A stretch of 64,000 nt of DNA. It comes from Tissierellales bacterium. GTDB taxonomy: Bacteria; Bacillota; Clostridia; Tissierellales; Sedimentibacteraceae. The notes below the pieces were generated by a model. It saw only the letters and a list, made by a program, of their open reading frames with translations. It ran no database searches and was not told the DNA's origin. This document shows, one piece after another, positions 7,537-15,998 of this stretch. Each line of letters opens with the position of its first letter. Position 1 is the first letter of the stretch. The stretch covers positions 62,001-126,000 of the forward strand of contig JAHDQO010000012.1 of NCBI GenBank assembly GCA_018433765.1. The letters run 5' to 3'. The position numbers and the translations under genes were made by a program.

Positions 7537-7844
7537 TTTATCCTCCATATAAATTATGTATTTTTTTACTGTGATAACATTTTCATATATTGACTTGTTT
7601 TTATTATTATTTATTGATAATATAATACCAAATAAAAATGTTAATTTTTTGTATGGATTTAAGTAGTTTTTGTAATTTTTTTGTCGGTTTATTTACAAAA
7701 CATTCATTTTTGTTAATTTTATATAATTTTTATTGTAAAAAATTTATTTTTTTTTGTAATTTTATGCACGACTAGCTTGTTTATTTAGGTTTAAAGATAT
7801 AGTAGTTATTGTAATCAGATTAATATTTTAATAGAGGTAATATT
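7537..7844. promoter_or_regulatory. divergent intergenic region, corrinoid locus / PocR-AraC regulator
   Basis: This 308-bp gap lies between the divergent URO-D/thioredoxin gene and the regulator gene. It is very T-rich on the plus strand (about 7640-7770) and contains a repeated TTTTTTGTAATTTT-like segment near 7670 and again near 7750. Binding sites for the adjacent AraC-type regulator are expected here, but I cannot point to a clear operator or promoter. Confidence 0.35.
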
Positions 7845-9101
7845 ATGAATAGAACTTTAATAGAAGAGAAAAAATCAAATATAGAAGAAATGAAAAAAAT
7901 TATTGATGCATTTAGTTATTCAACTGAAGTACCTGTAACTATTTTTGATAAAAACATGTCTATAATATGTTCAAGTAAAGATGATAATAAAATATGTTTA
8001 TTTTTTGATTCATATGCTAAGGAAAATAGTAACTGCCTTGATAACTTGAAGTTTTCTAGTGAAGTAGCTTCACGTTTAGGAGAACCATATATTTTTACAT
8101 GTTCATCAGGATTAGTGAATATAGCAATAGCAATTTTAAAAGATGGAGAATTTAACGGTGTTTTTATAGCTGGGCCTATTATTATGAATTCTCTAGAGTC
8201 TTATATGATTAAGGATTTGTTTACTGTTCATTCTGTATCTCCTGATGTTTATTCCAAAATAATTATATTCTTGAGAAATTTGAAAATTTTCACTCCAAAA
8301 CAAGTCAATCATTTATCTTATTTATTATACAGAGCAGTTTTAAGTTTATATAATGAAGCAGAGGATTATACAAAACTAAGTATGAAAAGTAAACAGCAGG
8401 CAAAAATAGGTGAAAAAATATATGAGTATAAAAAAAATGAACAGCAAATAGTTTATCCATATGATAAAGAAAAAATTTTAATTGAAAAAGTAAAAGCTGG
8501 AAACAGTAAAGAAGCACAGGAAATCCTAAAATCTATACTCAATGAAATCCTACTTATTGAAGGAGGTAACATAGAAGTCATTAAAGCAAGAGTATTAGAA
8601 TTATGTACTATTTTATCTAGAGCTTCTGTTGAAGGGGGTGCTTCACTGCAAAAAATTTTTGGACTTAATTTTGATTTTATTACTTCTCTTAGCAAGATAG
8701 ACAATCTTCAAGACTTATGTTCATGGACTGTAAAGATTATTGACAATTTTATTGATAATGTATTTGGCAGTATTTATTCTGGCAGCTCGTATATAATAAG
8801 TCAATCGGTACATCATATTAATTCAAACTATATGAACAGATTGACGCTGAAAAAACTTGCTGATTATCTTCATATCAATGAATCATATTTATCAAAACTC
8901 TTTAAAAAAGAAATGGATACAAATTTTTCAGATTATTTAAATAGTGTTCGTATTAAACGTAGTAAAGAACTATTAAAAAATTCAGATATGTCAATACTAG
9001 ATATTGCTCTTTATGTAGGATATGATAATCAAAGTTATTTTACTAAGGTTTTTAAAAAAATGACAGGTATTACACCAAAAAAATATCGTGATAATAAGTA
9101 A
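7845..9101 (+). CDS. AraC-family regulator with PocR sensory domain
   Basis: The 418-residue protein has an N-terminal PocR-type ligand-sensing domain (about 15-170; VTIFDKNMSIICSS, CLDNLKFSSEVA, YIFTCSSGLVNIAIAI) and a C-terminal AraC double helix-turn-helix (about 315-415; LTLKKLADYLHINESYLSKL and the family signature DIALYVGYDNQSYFTKVFKK). PocR domains sense small ligands such as propanediol in cobalamin-linked regulons, and related regulators sit beside corrinoid methyltransferase genes. It is divergent from the URO-D/thioredoxin gene, so it probably activates that gene group in response to the methyl donor; this is inference. The ATG follows AGAGGT with normal spacing. Confidence 0.9.
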   Translation: MNRTLIEEKKSNIEEMKKIIDAFSYSTEVPVTIFDKNMSIICSSKDDNKICLFFDSYAKENSNCLDNLKFSSEVASRLGEPYIFTCSSGLVNIAIAILKDGEFNGVFIAGPIIMNSLESYMIKDLFTVHSVSPDVYSKIIIFLRNLKIFTPKQVNHLSYLLYRAVLSLYNEAEDYTKLSMKSKQQAKIGEKIYEYKKNEQQIVYPYDKEKILIEKVKAGNSKEAQEILKSILNEILLIEGGNIEVIKARVLELCTILSRASVEGGASLQKIFGLNFDFITSLSKIDNLQDLCSWTVKIIDNFIDNVFGSIYSGSSYIISQSVHHINSNYMNRLTLKKLADYLHINESYLSKLFKKEMDTNFSDYLNSVRIKRSKELLKNSDMSILDIALYVGYDNQSYFTKVFKKMTGITPKKYRDNK

Positions 9102-9132
9102 TGGAAATTTCACGTAAGTAAAATTTCCATTT
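9102..9132. terminator. palindromic terminator between converging genes
   Basis: TGGAAATTT (9103-9111) pairs with AAATTTCCA (9124-9132) around a loop ACGTAAGT-like core. The loop resembles the core of the dispersed repeat family (TTTACGTAAGTAAA), so this may be a decayed copy acting as a terminator for both converging genes. There is no strong T-run. Confidence 0.5.
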
Positions 9133-9159
9133 AAACTTAGAATCTTATTTTTAAATTTT

Positions 9160-10644
9160 CTAAAGATTATAAATAACTGAGTATTTTTTATTAAGGTAAT
9201 TCAGGTAATGTTTTGCTTTTAATTTTTCACCTGTTGTTTTTACTAATAATTCTGTAGGGGTATATACTCTACCGTATTGATGAATGTTTTCTTTTAACCA
9301 AGAATTTAAAGGCTTAAAGTTACCTGTTTCAATTTCCTTATAAACATTAGGAACATCTTTTAACAATGTATTTAAGTATTGTCCTCCGTAAACATTACCT
9401 AAAGTATAGCTTTGGAAAAATCCTACTGCACCAAGAGCCCAATGAATATCTTGAAGAACACCTTCTCTATCATTTTTTATATCAAGTCCTAAATATTCTT
9501 TATATTTTGCATTCCAGACTTCTCTAATATCATCAATTTTTATTTTTTCTTCTATAATGTCTTTTTCTATTTCAAATCTTATTATTGGGTGTAAATTATA
9601 TGTGACTTCATCTGATTCAATTCTTTTGTAGTAAGGTTGTACAATGTTTATTGATTTGTAGTATTCTTTCAGACTTATATCTTTAAAATATGGTAATCTT
9701 TTTTGAAGTTCTGGATAGAAATATGAGCAGAATTCAATGCTTTTACCAATTATGTATTCATAAAATAATGCTTGAGATTCGTGGAGTGAACCAGAAAGTC
9801 CTCCCCATAAGCCTAATTTAGCTACTTTATCAGAAGAATTTAATGCATATATGGCATGTCCACTTTCGTGAATAGTTCCGTAAATGTTTTTAAAATTGCT
9901 GTAGTTTGCAGTTATTCTACAGTCTCTTGGGCCTATAGTAGATGTATATGGATGTAAAACTTCTCCATAAGCACCTGATTGTGAATCATAACCCATTGTT
10001 TCTACTACATGTTTAGCGAAATCAATAAGATCATTCTTTTCATATTCTAAATTTTCAAATATGTCATTTATTTTTACACTGCTGGATTGAATTTGTTTAA
10101 TTAATTTGATTATTCCAACTTTTAGTTCATCAAAAACTTCAGTTATTTCTTCAACAGTTAAATCCATCTCGTATTGTTCAACTAGACCGTTCATTAAATG
10201 TCCATTGCAATTAGAATGTTCTGCAATCTTTTTATTAATGTTAATTATATCTTCTAAGTAAGGTTTAAATATTTCAAAATCAGATTTTTTATAAGCTTCG
10301 TGCCAAGCCGCTTGAGCTTGTACAGTTAATTTATCTAGTTGTTCCATAAGATTAGTGGGCATTCTTTGTATTCTTTTAAGCTGACTAAATATAGATTTAT
10401 GAATGTCATCTTTAATTTCATTGTTGTCGAAATATTCTATTAACTTTACTGCGTCTTTTGAAGTTAACATGTTAAAATGTTGTGATGTAATAAAACCTTG
10501 AACTTCGCTTCTATAGTCTACCCCGTTTGAAGGTAAACCTACCCATTGATCCCAACCTAACAAGCCTCCCAAAGACATGTAATAACCGTTCTTTATTGAT
10601 AGTTCTTCTAGTTTTTTAATGTTTTGTTCATATAAACTGTTCAT
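9160..10644 (-). CDS. M32 family metallocarboxypeptidase (thermostable carboxypeptidase Taq type)
   Basis: This cytoplasmic zinc carboxypeptidase of 494 residues, the usual M32 length, removes C-terminal amino acids from peptides. The zinc site HESGH is at 259-263 in GTIHESGHAIYAL, with the downstream helix SGSLHESQALFYEY supplying the third ligand Glu. HPYTSTIGPRDCRIT is the family's conserved substrate-binding strand (HPF-x-DxRIT in relatives). Other conserved parts are LGWDQ near residue 30 and RYE-like segments near the end. The ATG follows AAAGGAG at good spacing. It is a single-gene unit, converging with the PocR regulator. Confidence 0.92.
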   Translation of the reverse strand: MNSLYEQNIKKLEELSIKNGYYMSLGGLLGWDQWVGLPSNGVDYRSEVQGFITSQHFNMLTSKDAVKLIEYFDNNEIKDDIHKSIFSQLKRIQRMPTNLMEQLDKLTVQAQAAWHEAYKKSDFEIFKPYLEDIININKKIAEHSNCNGHLMNGLVEQYEMDLTVEEITEVFDELKVGIIKLIKQIQSSSVKINDIFENLEYEKNDLIDFAKHVVETMGYDSQSGAYGEVLHPYTSTIGPRDCRITANYSNFKNIYGTIHESGHAIYALNSSDKVAKLGLWGGLSGSLHESQALFYEYIIGKSIEFCSYFYPELQKRLPYFKDISLKEYYKSINIVQPYYKRIESDEVTYNLHPIIRFEIEKDIIEEKIKIDDIREVWNAKYKEYLGLDIKNDREGVLQDIHWALGAVGFFQSYTLGNVYGGQYLNTLLKDVPNVYKEIETGNFKPLNSWLKENIHQYGRVYTPTELLVKTTGEKLKAKHYLNYLNKKYSVIYNL

Positions 10645-10739
10645 AATATACTCCTTTCAAATAAGATAAAGTTTAAAGAAGAAATTTAAAGTTAATGGTA
10701 TTTAAATAGAGTCTATTTCTAAATGTTAACTATACACAT

Positions 10740-10769
10740 ATAATACCATATTTTGTTTATATGTGTAAA
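10740..10769 (-). promoter_or_regulatory. promoter with flanking inverted repeat, upstream of the M32 gene
   Basis: On the minus strand, TTTACA (10769-10764) and TATTAT (10745-10740) are separated by 18 bp. A 10-bp inverted repeat, ACACATATAA (10734-10743) and TTATATGTGT (10757-10766), overlaps both boxes, so a repressor could bind there. The same palindrome lies downstream of the EamA gene and could alternatively be that gene's hairpin, but no T-run follows it. Confidence 0.4.
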
Positions 10770-10799
10770 TATTTAGCTACTATTCAAAGCTATTAAATT

Positions 10800-11681
10800 T
10801 TATGATGATATTTTAGAGGTATTATTTTTTTTAGTAAGCAAAATTACAGAAGTTATTATGAGTATACAACCTATAATAGTTTTAATAGTTATAGATTCTT
10901 TTAATATTAAGAAACCTAAAATTGTACTAGTAATAGGCTCAAAGGTGCTTAATATAGATGCTGTAGAAGGGCCTATATTTTTAATACCGATTTGCAAGCT
11001 TATTACTGCTACTACAGCAGTAATAATGGAAACAATAAAAGAAAAAAACCATGCAGAAATAGTTAAATCAAATTTGATCTGATTATTTAATGAACCAAAT
11101 ATAAAAACAAATGTAGATGCAAGAATAGATAAATAAAATGTAAGTTTAAATGGATTCATATCCTTAACATTGCTTTTTGAAATATAAATCATATAAAATG
11201 AATAAGTACAACCTGAAAATAACGATAAAAAAACACCTCTTAAGTCAGTTGTACTGTTATTCTCAAAAAATAAAAAAATACCTAAAACTGATAGCATCAA
11301 AGCTAGTATTTTACTTTTGGTTATTTGTTCATTGAAAAATAGAATGCATATAAAAGTTACTATTAATGGATAAACAAAATGTATTGTAGTTGCCATACCA
11401 ACTGATATATAATTATAAGATAGATATAATAATAAAGTAGTTAAACTATAACCAAAAATACCTAAAAGAATTAAAGGAAGAATATTTTCTTTAGATATTT
11501 TTAAACTAATTCTATTAAATTTCAAGTACAAGTATAATATAAAAATAGCAAAAAAACTTCTTAAAAAAGTTAGTGTATAAGCATTACAATTACCTTTATA
11601 TGCAAATACAGCTAAGATTGGCATTATTCCAAATGATATTGCTGATAAAATTGTAAAAAAAACACCTTTTGATTTATTCAT
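10800..11681 (-). CDS. EamA/DMT-family membrane transporter
   Basis: This 293-residue protein has about ten hydrophobic helices in two EamA repeats (about 5-140 and 148-285), the drug/metabolite transporter layout. Recognisable spots are the GIMPILAVFAYKG first helix, the YNYISVGMATTIHFVYPL end of repeat 1 and the matching IGPSTASILSTFEPITSTIL in repeat 2. Such proteins export amino acids or other metabolites across the cytoplasmic membrane; the substrate cannot be read from sequence. It is preceded by a 293-bp AT-rich gap and appears to be transcribed alone. Confidence 0.85.
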   Translation of the reverse strand: MNKSKGVFFTILSAISFGIMPILAVFAYKGNCNAYTLTFLRSFFAIFILYLYLKFNRISLKISKENILPLILLGIFGYSLTTLLLYLSYNYISVGMATTIHFVYPLIVTFICILFFNEQITKSKILALMLSVLGIFLFFENNSTTDLRGVFLSLFSGCTYSFYMIYISKSNVKDMNPFKLTFYLSILASTFVFIFGSLNNQIKFDLTISAWFFSFIVSIITAVVAVISLQIGIKNIGPSTASILSTFEPITSTILGFLILKESITIKTIIGCILIITSVILLTKKNNTSKISS

Positions 11682-11884
11682 AATTCTTTTTCCTTAGTAT
11701 TTTTATGTGAAAAAATTTAATTAAATCTAATTGACAAAAGTAGTATATATCACAAAATGTAATAAAGCAAGATGCAAAAAAATTTACTTATATAATAAAT
11801 TATAATTAAAGTTGAAAGCTATAAAATTTATAGTTATTATTAGAGTAATAGATTATTTGCAGATTATATAATTTATTTAAAATA

Positions 11885-11913
11885 TTGCTGTAATTTTATA
11901 ATAATACTAAAAT
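11885..11913 (+). promoter_or_regulatory. candidate sigma-A-type promoter for the lipoprotein gene
   Basis: TTGCTG (11885-11890) and TAAAAT (11908-11913) are 17 bp apart, about 60 bp before the next start codon. The surrounding 11682-11974 gap is very AT-rich, and I see no other feature in it. Confidence 0.4.
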
Positions 11914-11974
11914 AAAAATATATTATTTGAATAAAATATTATAAGTAAAATAAACAAAGGGGGAATAAATATAT

Positions 11975-12922
11975 ATGAAAAAAACTATAATTATTTGTAT
12001 TATCATAGCTTTATTTTCTACAGGCTGTGGAACTATTGAACGTATTGAAAGAGATGTACAAGTAAGTGCATCTGACAATAATATTTCTGAAGAGGTAGAT
12101 AAATTAACTGTAGAATCAATTGAAAAAGACAAAGAAATAAAACAATTAAAAGACAAAATTGACATATTATCAGAAAAGATCAATGATTTAGAAGATACTA
12201 ATAGTGATATTACTAACCAGTTAGTTTCAACGGAAGAAATAGTACAAACCATTAACGAGTTCTTTAATGGATATCCTGACTTTTATATTGAGACAGGGAA
12301 GCTAGAAGATATAAATACATATTTAAAGGGATTAAATACGTCATATTTAAAATTTAATAAAGAAATAAATGTATTAGACAGTAAGATTAATGATAATATT
12401 ATATTTATAACTACAGATTTCTTGAATCTAGAACAAGAAGTGTATATATGGGAACAAGGACAAACAAAGCCTATACTTGTTCCAAATAGTGATTTTTTTA
12501 ATGGTAGTTATAAATGGTTAATAGAAGACGAGTATATTATACTTGATTGTGGTACATCTGAGATAAGAGATAAAAAAATAATAGATGTTAATAAAAAAGA
12601 AGTTATTAGCGAATTCAAATGTTTCAATAATGAATATCTTATACCTGATACAACATATTTCATTTTAAACACACCTAGTGAAAATACTAAAGATGAATTG
12701 TCTAAGGATTTATCAGTATATAATTTTATTACAAATAAATATGAAGTAATAGAAAAAGCTGATGATTTAAAAGATTGGCAATTTAATATAGATGAGTCTA
12801 ATAATAAAGTTATTATTAAAACATATTACGAAGAAAATGAAATAAATTATAACATTGAAAAAACAATTGACTTAGATAATTTTGTTGAGATATATTGCAA
12901 TACAAATGAAGAAAACAATTAA
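11975..12922 (+). CDS. lipoprotein with coiled-coil stalk, function unknown
   Basis: This 315-residue protein starts with a lipoprotein signal: charged MKK, a hydrophobic run, and the lipobox FSTGC with the modified Cys at 18. Residues about 35-85 are predicted by eye to form a coiled coil (KLTVESIEKDKEIKQLKDK, then DILSEKINDLEDTN). The remaining 220 residues are mixed strand-like sequence (YIWEQGQTKPILVPNSD, YIILDCGTSEIRDKK) that could form a small propeller or beta domain; I recognise no family. It would be anchored outside the cytoplasmic membrane. Its start follows AAAGGGGG. No operon partner is evident. Confidence 0.75.
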   Translation: MKKTIIICIIIALFSTGCGTIERIERDVQVSASDNNISEEVDKLTVESIEKDKEIKQLKDKIDILSEKINDLEDTNSDITNQLVSTEEIVQTINEFFNGYPDFYIETGKLEDINTYLKGLNTSYLKFNKEINVLDSKINDNIIFITTDFLNLEQEVYIWEQGQTKPILVPNSDFFNGSYKWLIEDEYIILDCGTSEIRDKKIIDVNKKEVISEFKCFNNEYLIPDTTYFILNTPSENTKDELSKDLSVYNFITNKYEVIEKADDLKDWQFNIDESNNKVIIKTYYEENEINYNIEKTIDLDNFVEIYCNTNEENN

Positions 12923-13122
12923 TAATTATTATATTGTTATTATGTATTGGTTAAAAATTAGAAACTGTGGATAACTGCTAGTATGATTAGTTTATATTGA
13001 ACGTAAGGGAGTGAAATAAATACAATTATTGTTGAGTATTTAATCTAAATAAATATTAATTTAGATATTTTGCATGTTTACAAGTTTTAAAGATAATATT
13101 ATTAAAAAAGGAGAGATTAAAA

Positions 13123-13623
13123 TTGAATACTATTGATATTAGAAGAAGTATAAGAAAATACGAAGATAGGAAAATAGAGAAAGGTAAAATAGAAAAGATA
13201 CTTAGAGCAGCAATGCAAGCACCATCTGCTCATAATCAACAGCCTTGGGAGTTCATAGTTGTAGAGGATAAAGAATTACTCAGTACAATATCTAAAATGC
13301 ATAACTATTCTGCTATGATTGCAAATGCAGGTTGCGCAATAATTCCGGTAGCTAATAAAGATTATATTAAAGAACCTGACTTCTGGCAGCAAGATATGTC
13401 AGCCGCAGTACAAAATATTTTATTAGAGGTAGTGGAACAAGGTCTTGGTGCCGTTTGGGTAGGTGTAGCACCAAAAGAAAATTTAATGTTATATTTGAAA
13501 AGAATATTTGGTTTGCCGGAAGATATAATTCCATTTGCTATAATACCAATAGGATATACTGAAAGGCAAAATAAATTCAAAGATAGATTTGATGAAAGAA
13601 GAGTTCATTATAATAAATGGTGA
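13123..13623 (+). CDS. nitroreductase-family FMN protein
   Basis: This 166-residue protein has the typical nitroreductase N-terminus, RRSIRKYEDRKIEKGKIEKI, followed by AAMQAPSAHNQQPWEFIVV (FMN contact) and, later, VEQGLGAVWVGVAP and IPIGYTE. Such enzymes use FMN and NAD(P)H to reduce nitro compounds, quinones or other acceptors. The start is TTG at 13123, correctly spaced after AAAAGGAGAG. It is a single gene between an orphan lipoprotein gene and a diguanylate cyclase gene, so context adds nothing on substrate. Confidence 0.9.
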   Translation: MNTIDIRRSIRKYEDRKIEKGKIEKILRAAMQAPSAHNQQPWEFIVVEDKELLSTISKMHNYSAMIANAGCAIIPVANKDYIKEPDFWQQDMSAAVQNILLEVVEQGLGAVWVGVAPKENLMLYLKRIFGLPEDIIPFAIIPIGYTERQNKFKDRFDERRVHYNKW

Positions 13624-13791
13624 TTAAAATTTTTCATATATTATAAATTTGCAATTATTAATTTTAAAAAAAACGTAAACTACCGATAAATAATATAGAA
13701 GATATTTCGTTAATTATTAATTACAATTTAGTAATATATTGAAATACTGCTTATACATAGTATTACTAAAAATAAAATACAAGGAGGTTTT

Positions 13792-15003
13792 ATGCATAAG
13801 CAGAAGAAAGCTTTAATAAGGATATTGATATTTTGTATTATATCCTTTTACTGTGCAGACGTAATTGCCTATTATTTAACTAAAAAAATAGTTTATCAGT
13901 ATATTGAATCTGACATTTTAAATCATGCAAATACTGCTTCTTTATTAGTTGATACAGAATTAGCTAATCAGATCATAAAAAATCAAGATATTAATTCAAA
14001 TCTATATTTAGATTCAATAGCTGACTTAGTAAGATTTCACAAATCGTTTAACAATATAGAGTATCTGTTTACTTTAAAAATAATTAATGGAGAGTTATAT
14101 TATTTTTTAGATACTTCTACGATATTATTAAAAGATACTTCTAGTTATACAGCAAGAAATGTTTTTGATTTTTATGAGCAGCCACAAAGATTTCAAAAGA
14201 GAATAATAGATGGAATAAATAGTTCTGGAAGTTATGTTGACCTTAATGTTGATTTTGAATATAATGGTAAACGTTATATGTCGGCTTTTTCAGCCATATA
14301 TGATAAAAATAAAGAAATTGATTCCATTGTTGGTATATATATAGATTATGAACGTTATGATCAAATAATGATAAATATACTCAAATATTTCTATGGTATA
14401 GGAATAATATTTACTATTTTGTTTTTAATATTTAGTTTAATTGCAATTAAACAATTTAATCATTTTCAAAAACTTGAACAAAAATATATTGATGATTTAG
14501 AATTTTCAGCAAATCATGATTATTTAACTAAGCTGTATAATAGAAAAACTTTTCATAAAAAACTTGAATACGTTTTTAAGAGTAAGAAAAAAGGTGCATT
14601 TATTGAAATGGATATTGATGATTTTAAGAAAGTAAATGATAAGTATGGTCATATAAAAGGTGATGAAGTTTTAGTTGCAATATCACAGAAAATGGACAAT
14701 ATACTTAAAAACTTAGGATTGGAATATTTAATATTTCGTTGTGGTGGAGAAGAATTTTCTATTATATATTTAACTGATTATAATAGAGGTATAGAAATTG
14801 CTGAAAAGATTAGAGAATCAATAGAAAATATAGTCTTTGATAATAAATTTAATGTAACTGTTAGTATGGGAATATCCAATATTTCAGATTATGATGATAT
14901 CAAAAAACTCATAAATGATACAGATTTAAAAATGTATGCTGCAAAAGCACAAGGCAAAAATAAAGTTGTATCAAGAATAGATAAGATAAAAGTTAAGAGT
15001 TAA
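13792..15003 (+). CDS. membrane diguanylate cyclase with extracellular sensor domain
   Basis: This 403-residue protein has a transmembrane helix at about 8-28, an extracellular sensor region of about 170 residues, a second helix at about 200-222 and a C-terminal GGDEF domain (about 235-400). The active-site loop reads RCGGEEF and the metal/substrate segment MDIDDFKKVNDKYGH is intact, so it should make cyclic di-GMP. I do not find the RxxD inhibitory site upstream of the GGEEF loop, so product inhibition may be absent. The sensor resembles Cache-type domains in position and size only. The start follows AAGGAGG. The signal it senses is unknown. Confidence 0.88.
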   Translation: MHKQKKALIRILIFCIISFYCADVIAYYLTKKIVYQYIESDILNHANTASLLVDTELANQIIKNQDINSNLYLDSIADLVRFHKSFNNIEYLFTLKIINGELYYFLDTSTILLKDTSSYTARNVFDFYEQPQRFQKRIIDGINSSGSYVDLNVDFEYNGKRYMSAFSAIYDKNKEIDSIVGIYIDYERYDQIMINILKYFYGIGIIFTILFLIFSLIAIKQFNHFQKLEQKYIDDLEFSANHDYLTKLYNRKTFHKKLEYVFKSKKKGAFIEMDIDDFKKVNDKYGHIKGDEVLVAISQKMDNILKNLGLEYLIFRCGGEEFSIIYLTDYNRGIEIAEKIRESIENIVFDNKFNVTVSMGISNISDYDDIKKLINDTDLKMYAAKAQGKNKVVSRIDKIKVKS

Positions 15004-15105
15004 AAGTGAAAAGTTTATGGTAGCTTTACTTGTGTAAAGCATATTGAATTGAGAATGGAGAAATGAGAATTAAAGGAAGTAATGAAAAAGTATCAATAAC
15101 GTAAT
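15004..15105 (+). repeat. intergenic mosaic palindromic repeat, locus 2
   Basis: It contains a 'gtgaaaagtttatggta' module, the core hairpin GCTTTACttgtGTAAAGC (15023-15040) and the 'attgagaatggagaaatgag' module, in the same order as in other copies of the family. Confidence 0.7.
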
Positions 15106-15140
15106 AGGTATAAAGTAATTTTAGTATTATGCACTTAATA

Positions 15141-15190
15141 TCGTACGAAATTTGACAAAAATCGAACGTTAACGTAAAATAATCGTACGA
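15141..15190 (+). promoter_or_regulatory. promoter with three 21-bp-spaced operator-like palindromes
   Basis: TTGACA (15152-15157) and TAAAAT (15175-15180) are 17 bp apart. The palindrome TCGTACGA occurs at 15141-15148 and 15183-15190, and a related TCGAACGT at 15162-15169 lies in the spacer; the three begin exactly 21 bp apart. The last one touches the ribosome site of the Phd-Uma2 gene. This is the arrangement expected for autorepression by that protein. Confidence 0.8.
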
Positions 15191-15200
15191 GGTGATTAGT

Positions 15201-15953
15201 ATGGAGTATAAAGACTGTAAAAATTTGATTACGGCTACGGAACTTAAAATGAATTTAGGTAAATATTTAGATTATGTAATTGATAATCATGAGGTAGTTA
15301 TAACTAAGAATGGAAAAAAGTCAGCTAGACTCACACCTTACATTACAGATATCGAACGATATCTATTTGTTAAAGAAGAGGCACTTGACTATCAGTATGG
15401 TGGAAAAAAAGTATCATATGAAGAATTTATGGAAATTTATGAAAAAAGTGATCTAAGGATGGAGTTTATCAATGGTGAAATAATTATTTTAGGTTCACCG
15501 AATGTTTACCATCAAGACATTTCAGGAAAGCTTTACACAATATTACAAGAGTTTCTAAAAGGAAATAAATGCAAAATTTATTATGCACCATTTGATGTTA
15601 CTTTTAATAAAAAAGATTTTAAAGAACCTGATGTTATGCAGCCAGATTTATTAATTGCTTGTGACATAGACGAAGCTGTTAATGAAAAAGGACGTTATAT
15701 GGGAACTCCATCTTTTGTTGTAGAAATTTTGTCTCCTAGTACGAGGTCAAGAGATATGGTTGATAAATTAAATACTTATATGATATCAGGTGTAAAAGAA
15801 TTTTGGATTATTGATCCAAAAGATAAAACAGTTTTAGTTTATGGTTTTAAAAATTTCAAAATTGATGAATTTACTTCTTATAAGTTAGGGGATACTGTAA
15901 AATCATATTTTTTCAATAACTTAGAAGTTTATACTAATGATATATTTAATTAA
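15201..15953 (+). CDS. Phd/YefM antitoxin-like domain fused to a Uma2 (DUF820) nuclease domain
   Basis: The 250-residue protein joins two known modules. Residues about 8-50 (ITATELKMNLGKYLDYV, then EVVITKNGKKSARLTPY) match the Phd/YefM DNA-binding fold of antitoxins. Residues about 75-250 form a Uma2 PD-(D/E)xK domain: DLRMEFINGEII, the EPDVMQPDLL strand, then VEILSPSTRSRDMVDKL with the catalytic-type E, D and K, and EFWIIDP. Uma2 proteins are putative endonucleases without a settled role. The N-terminal module suggests that the protein binds its own promoter, where three palindromes lie. ATG at 15201 follows GAGGTGATT; an in-frame GTG at 15192 is within that site. Confidence 0.85.
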   Translation: MEYKDCKNLITATELKMNLGKYLDYVIDNHEVVITKNGKKSARLTPYITDIERYLFVKEEALDYQYGGKKVSYEEFMEIYEKSDLRMEFINGEIIILGSPNVYHQDISGKLYTILQEFLKGNKCKIYYAPFDVTFNKKDFKEPDVMQPDLLIACDIDEAVNEKGRYMGTPSFVVEILSPSTRSRDMVDKLNTYMISGVKEFWIIDPKDKTVLVYGFKNFKIDEFTSYKLGDTVKSYFFNNLEVYTNDIFN

Positions 15954-15960
15954 AAATTTA

Positions 15961-15995
15961 AAACAACCTCCAAGTGCTAGATTTGGAGGTTGTTT
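15961..15995. terminator. bidirectional intrinsic terminator
   Basis: AAACAACCTCCAA (15961-15973) pairs with TTGGAGGTTGTTT (15983-15995) around a nine-base loop, between the converging Phd-Uma2 and livF genes. Confidence 0.88.
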
Positions 15996-15998
15996 ATT

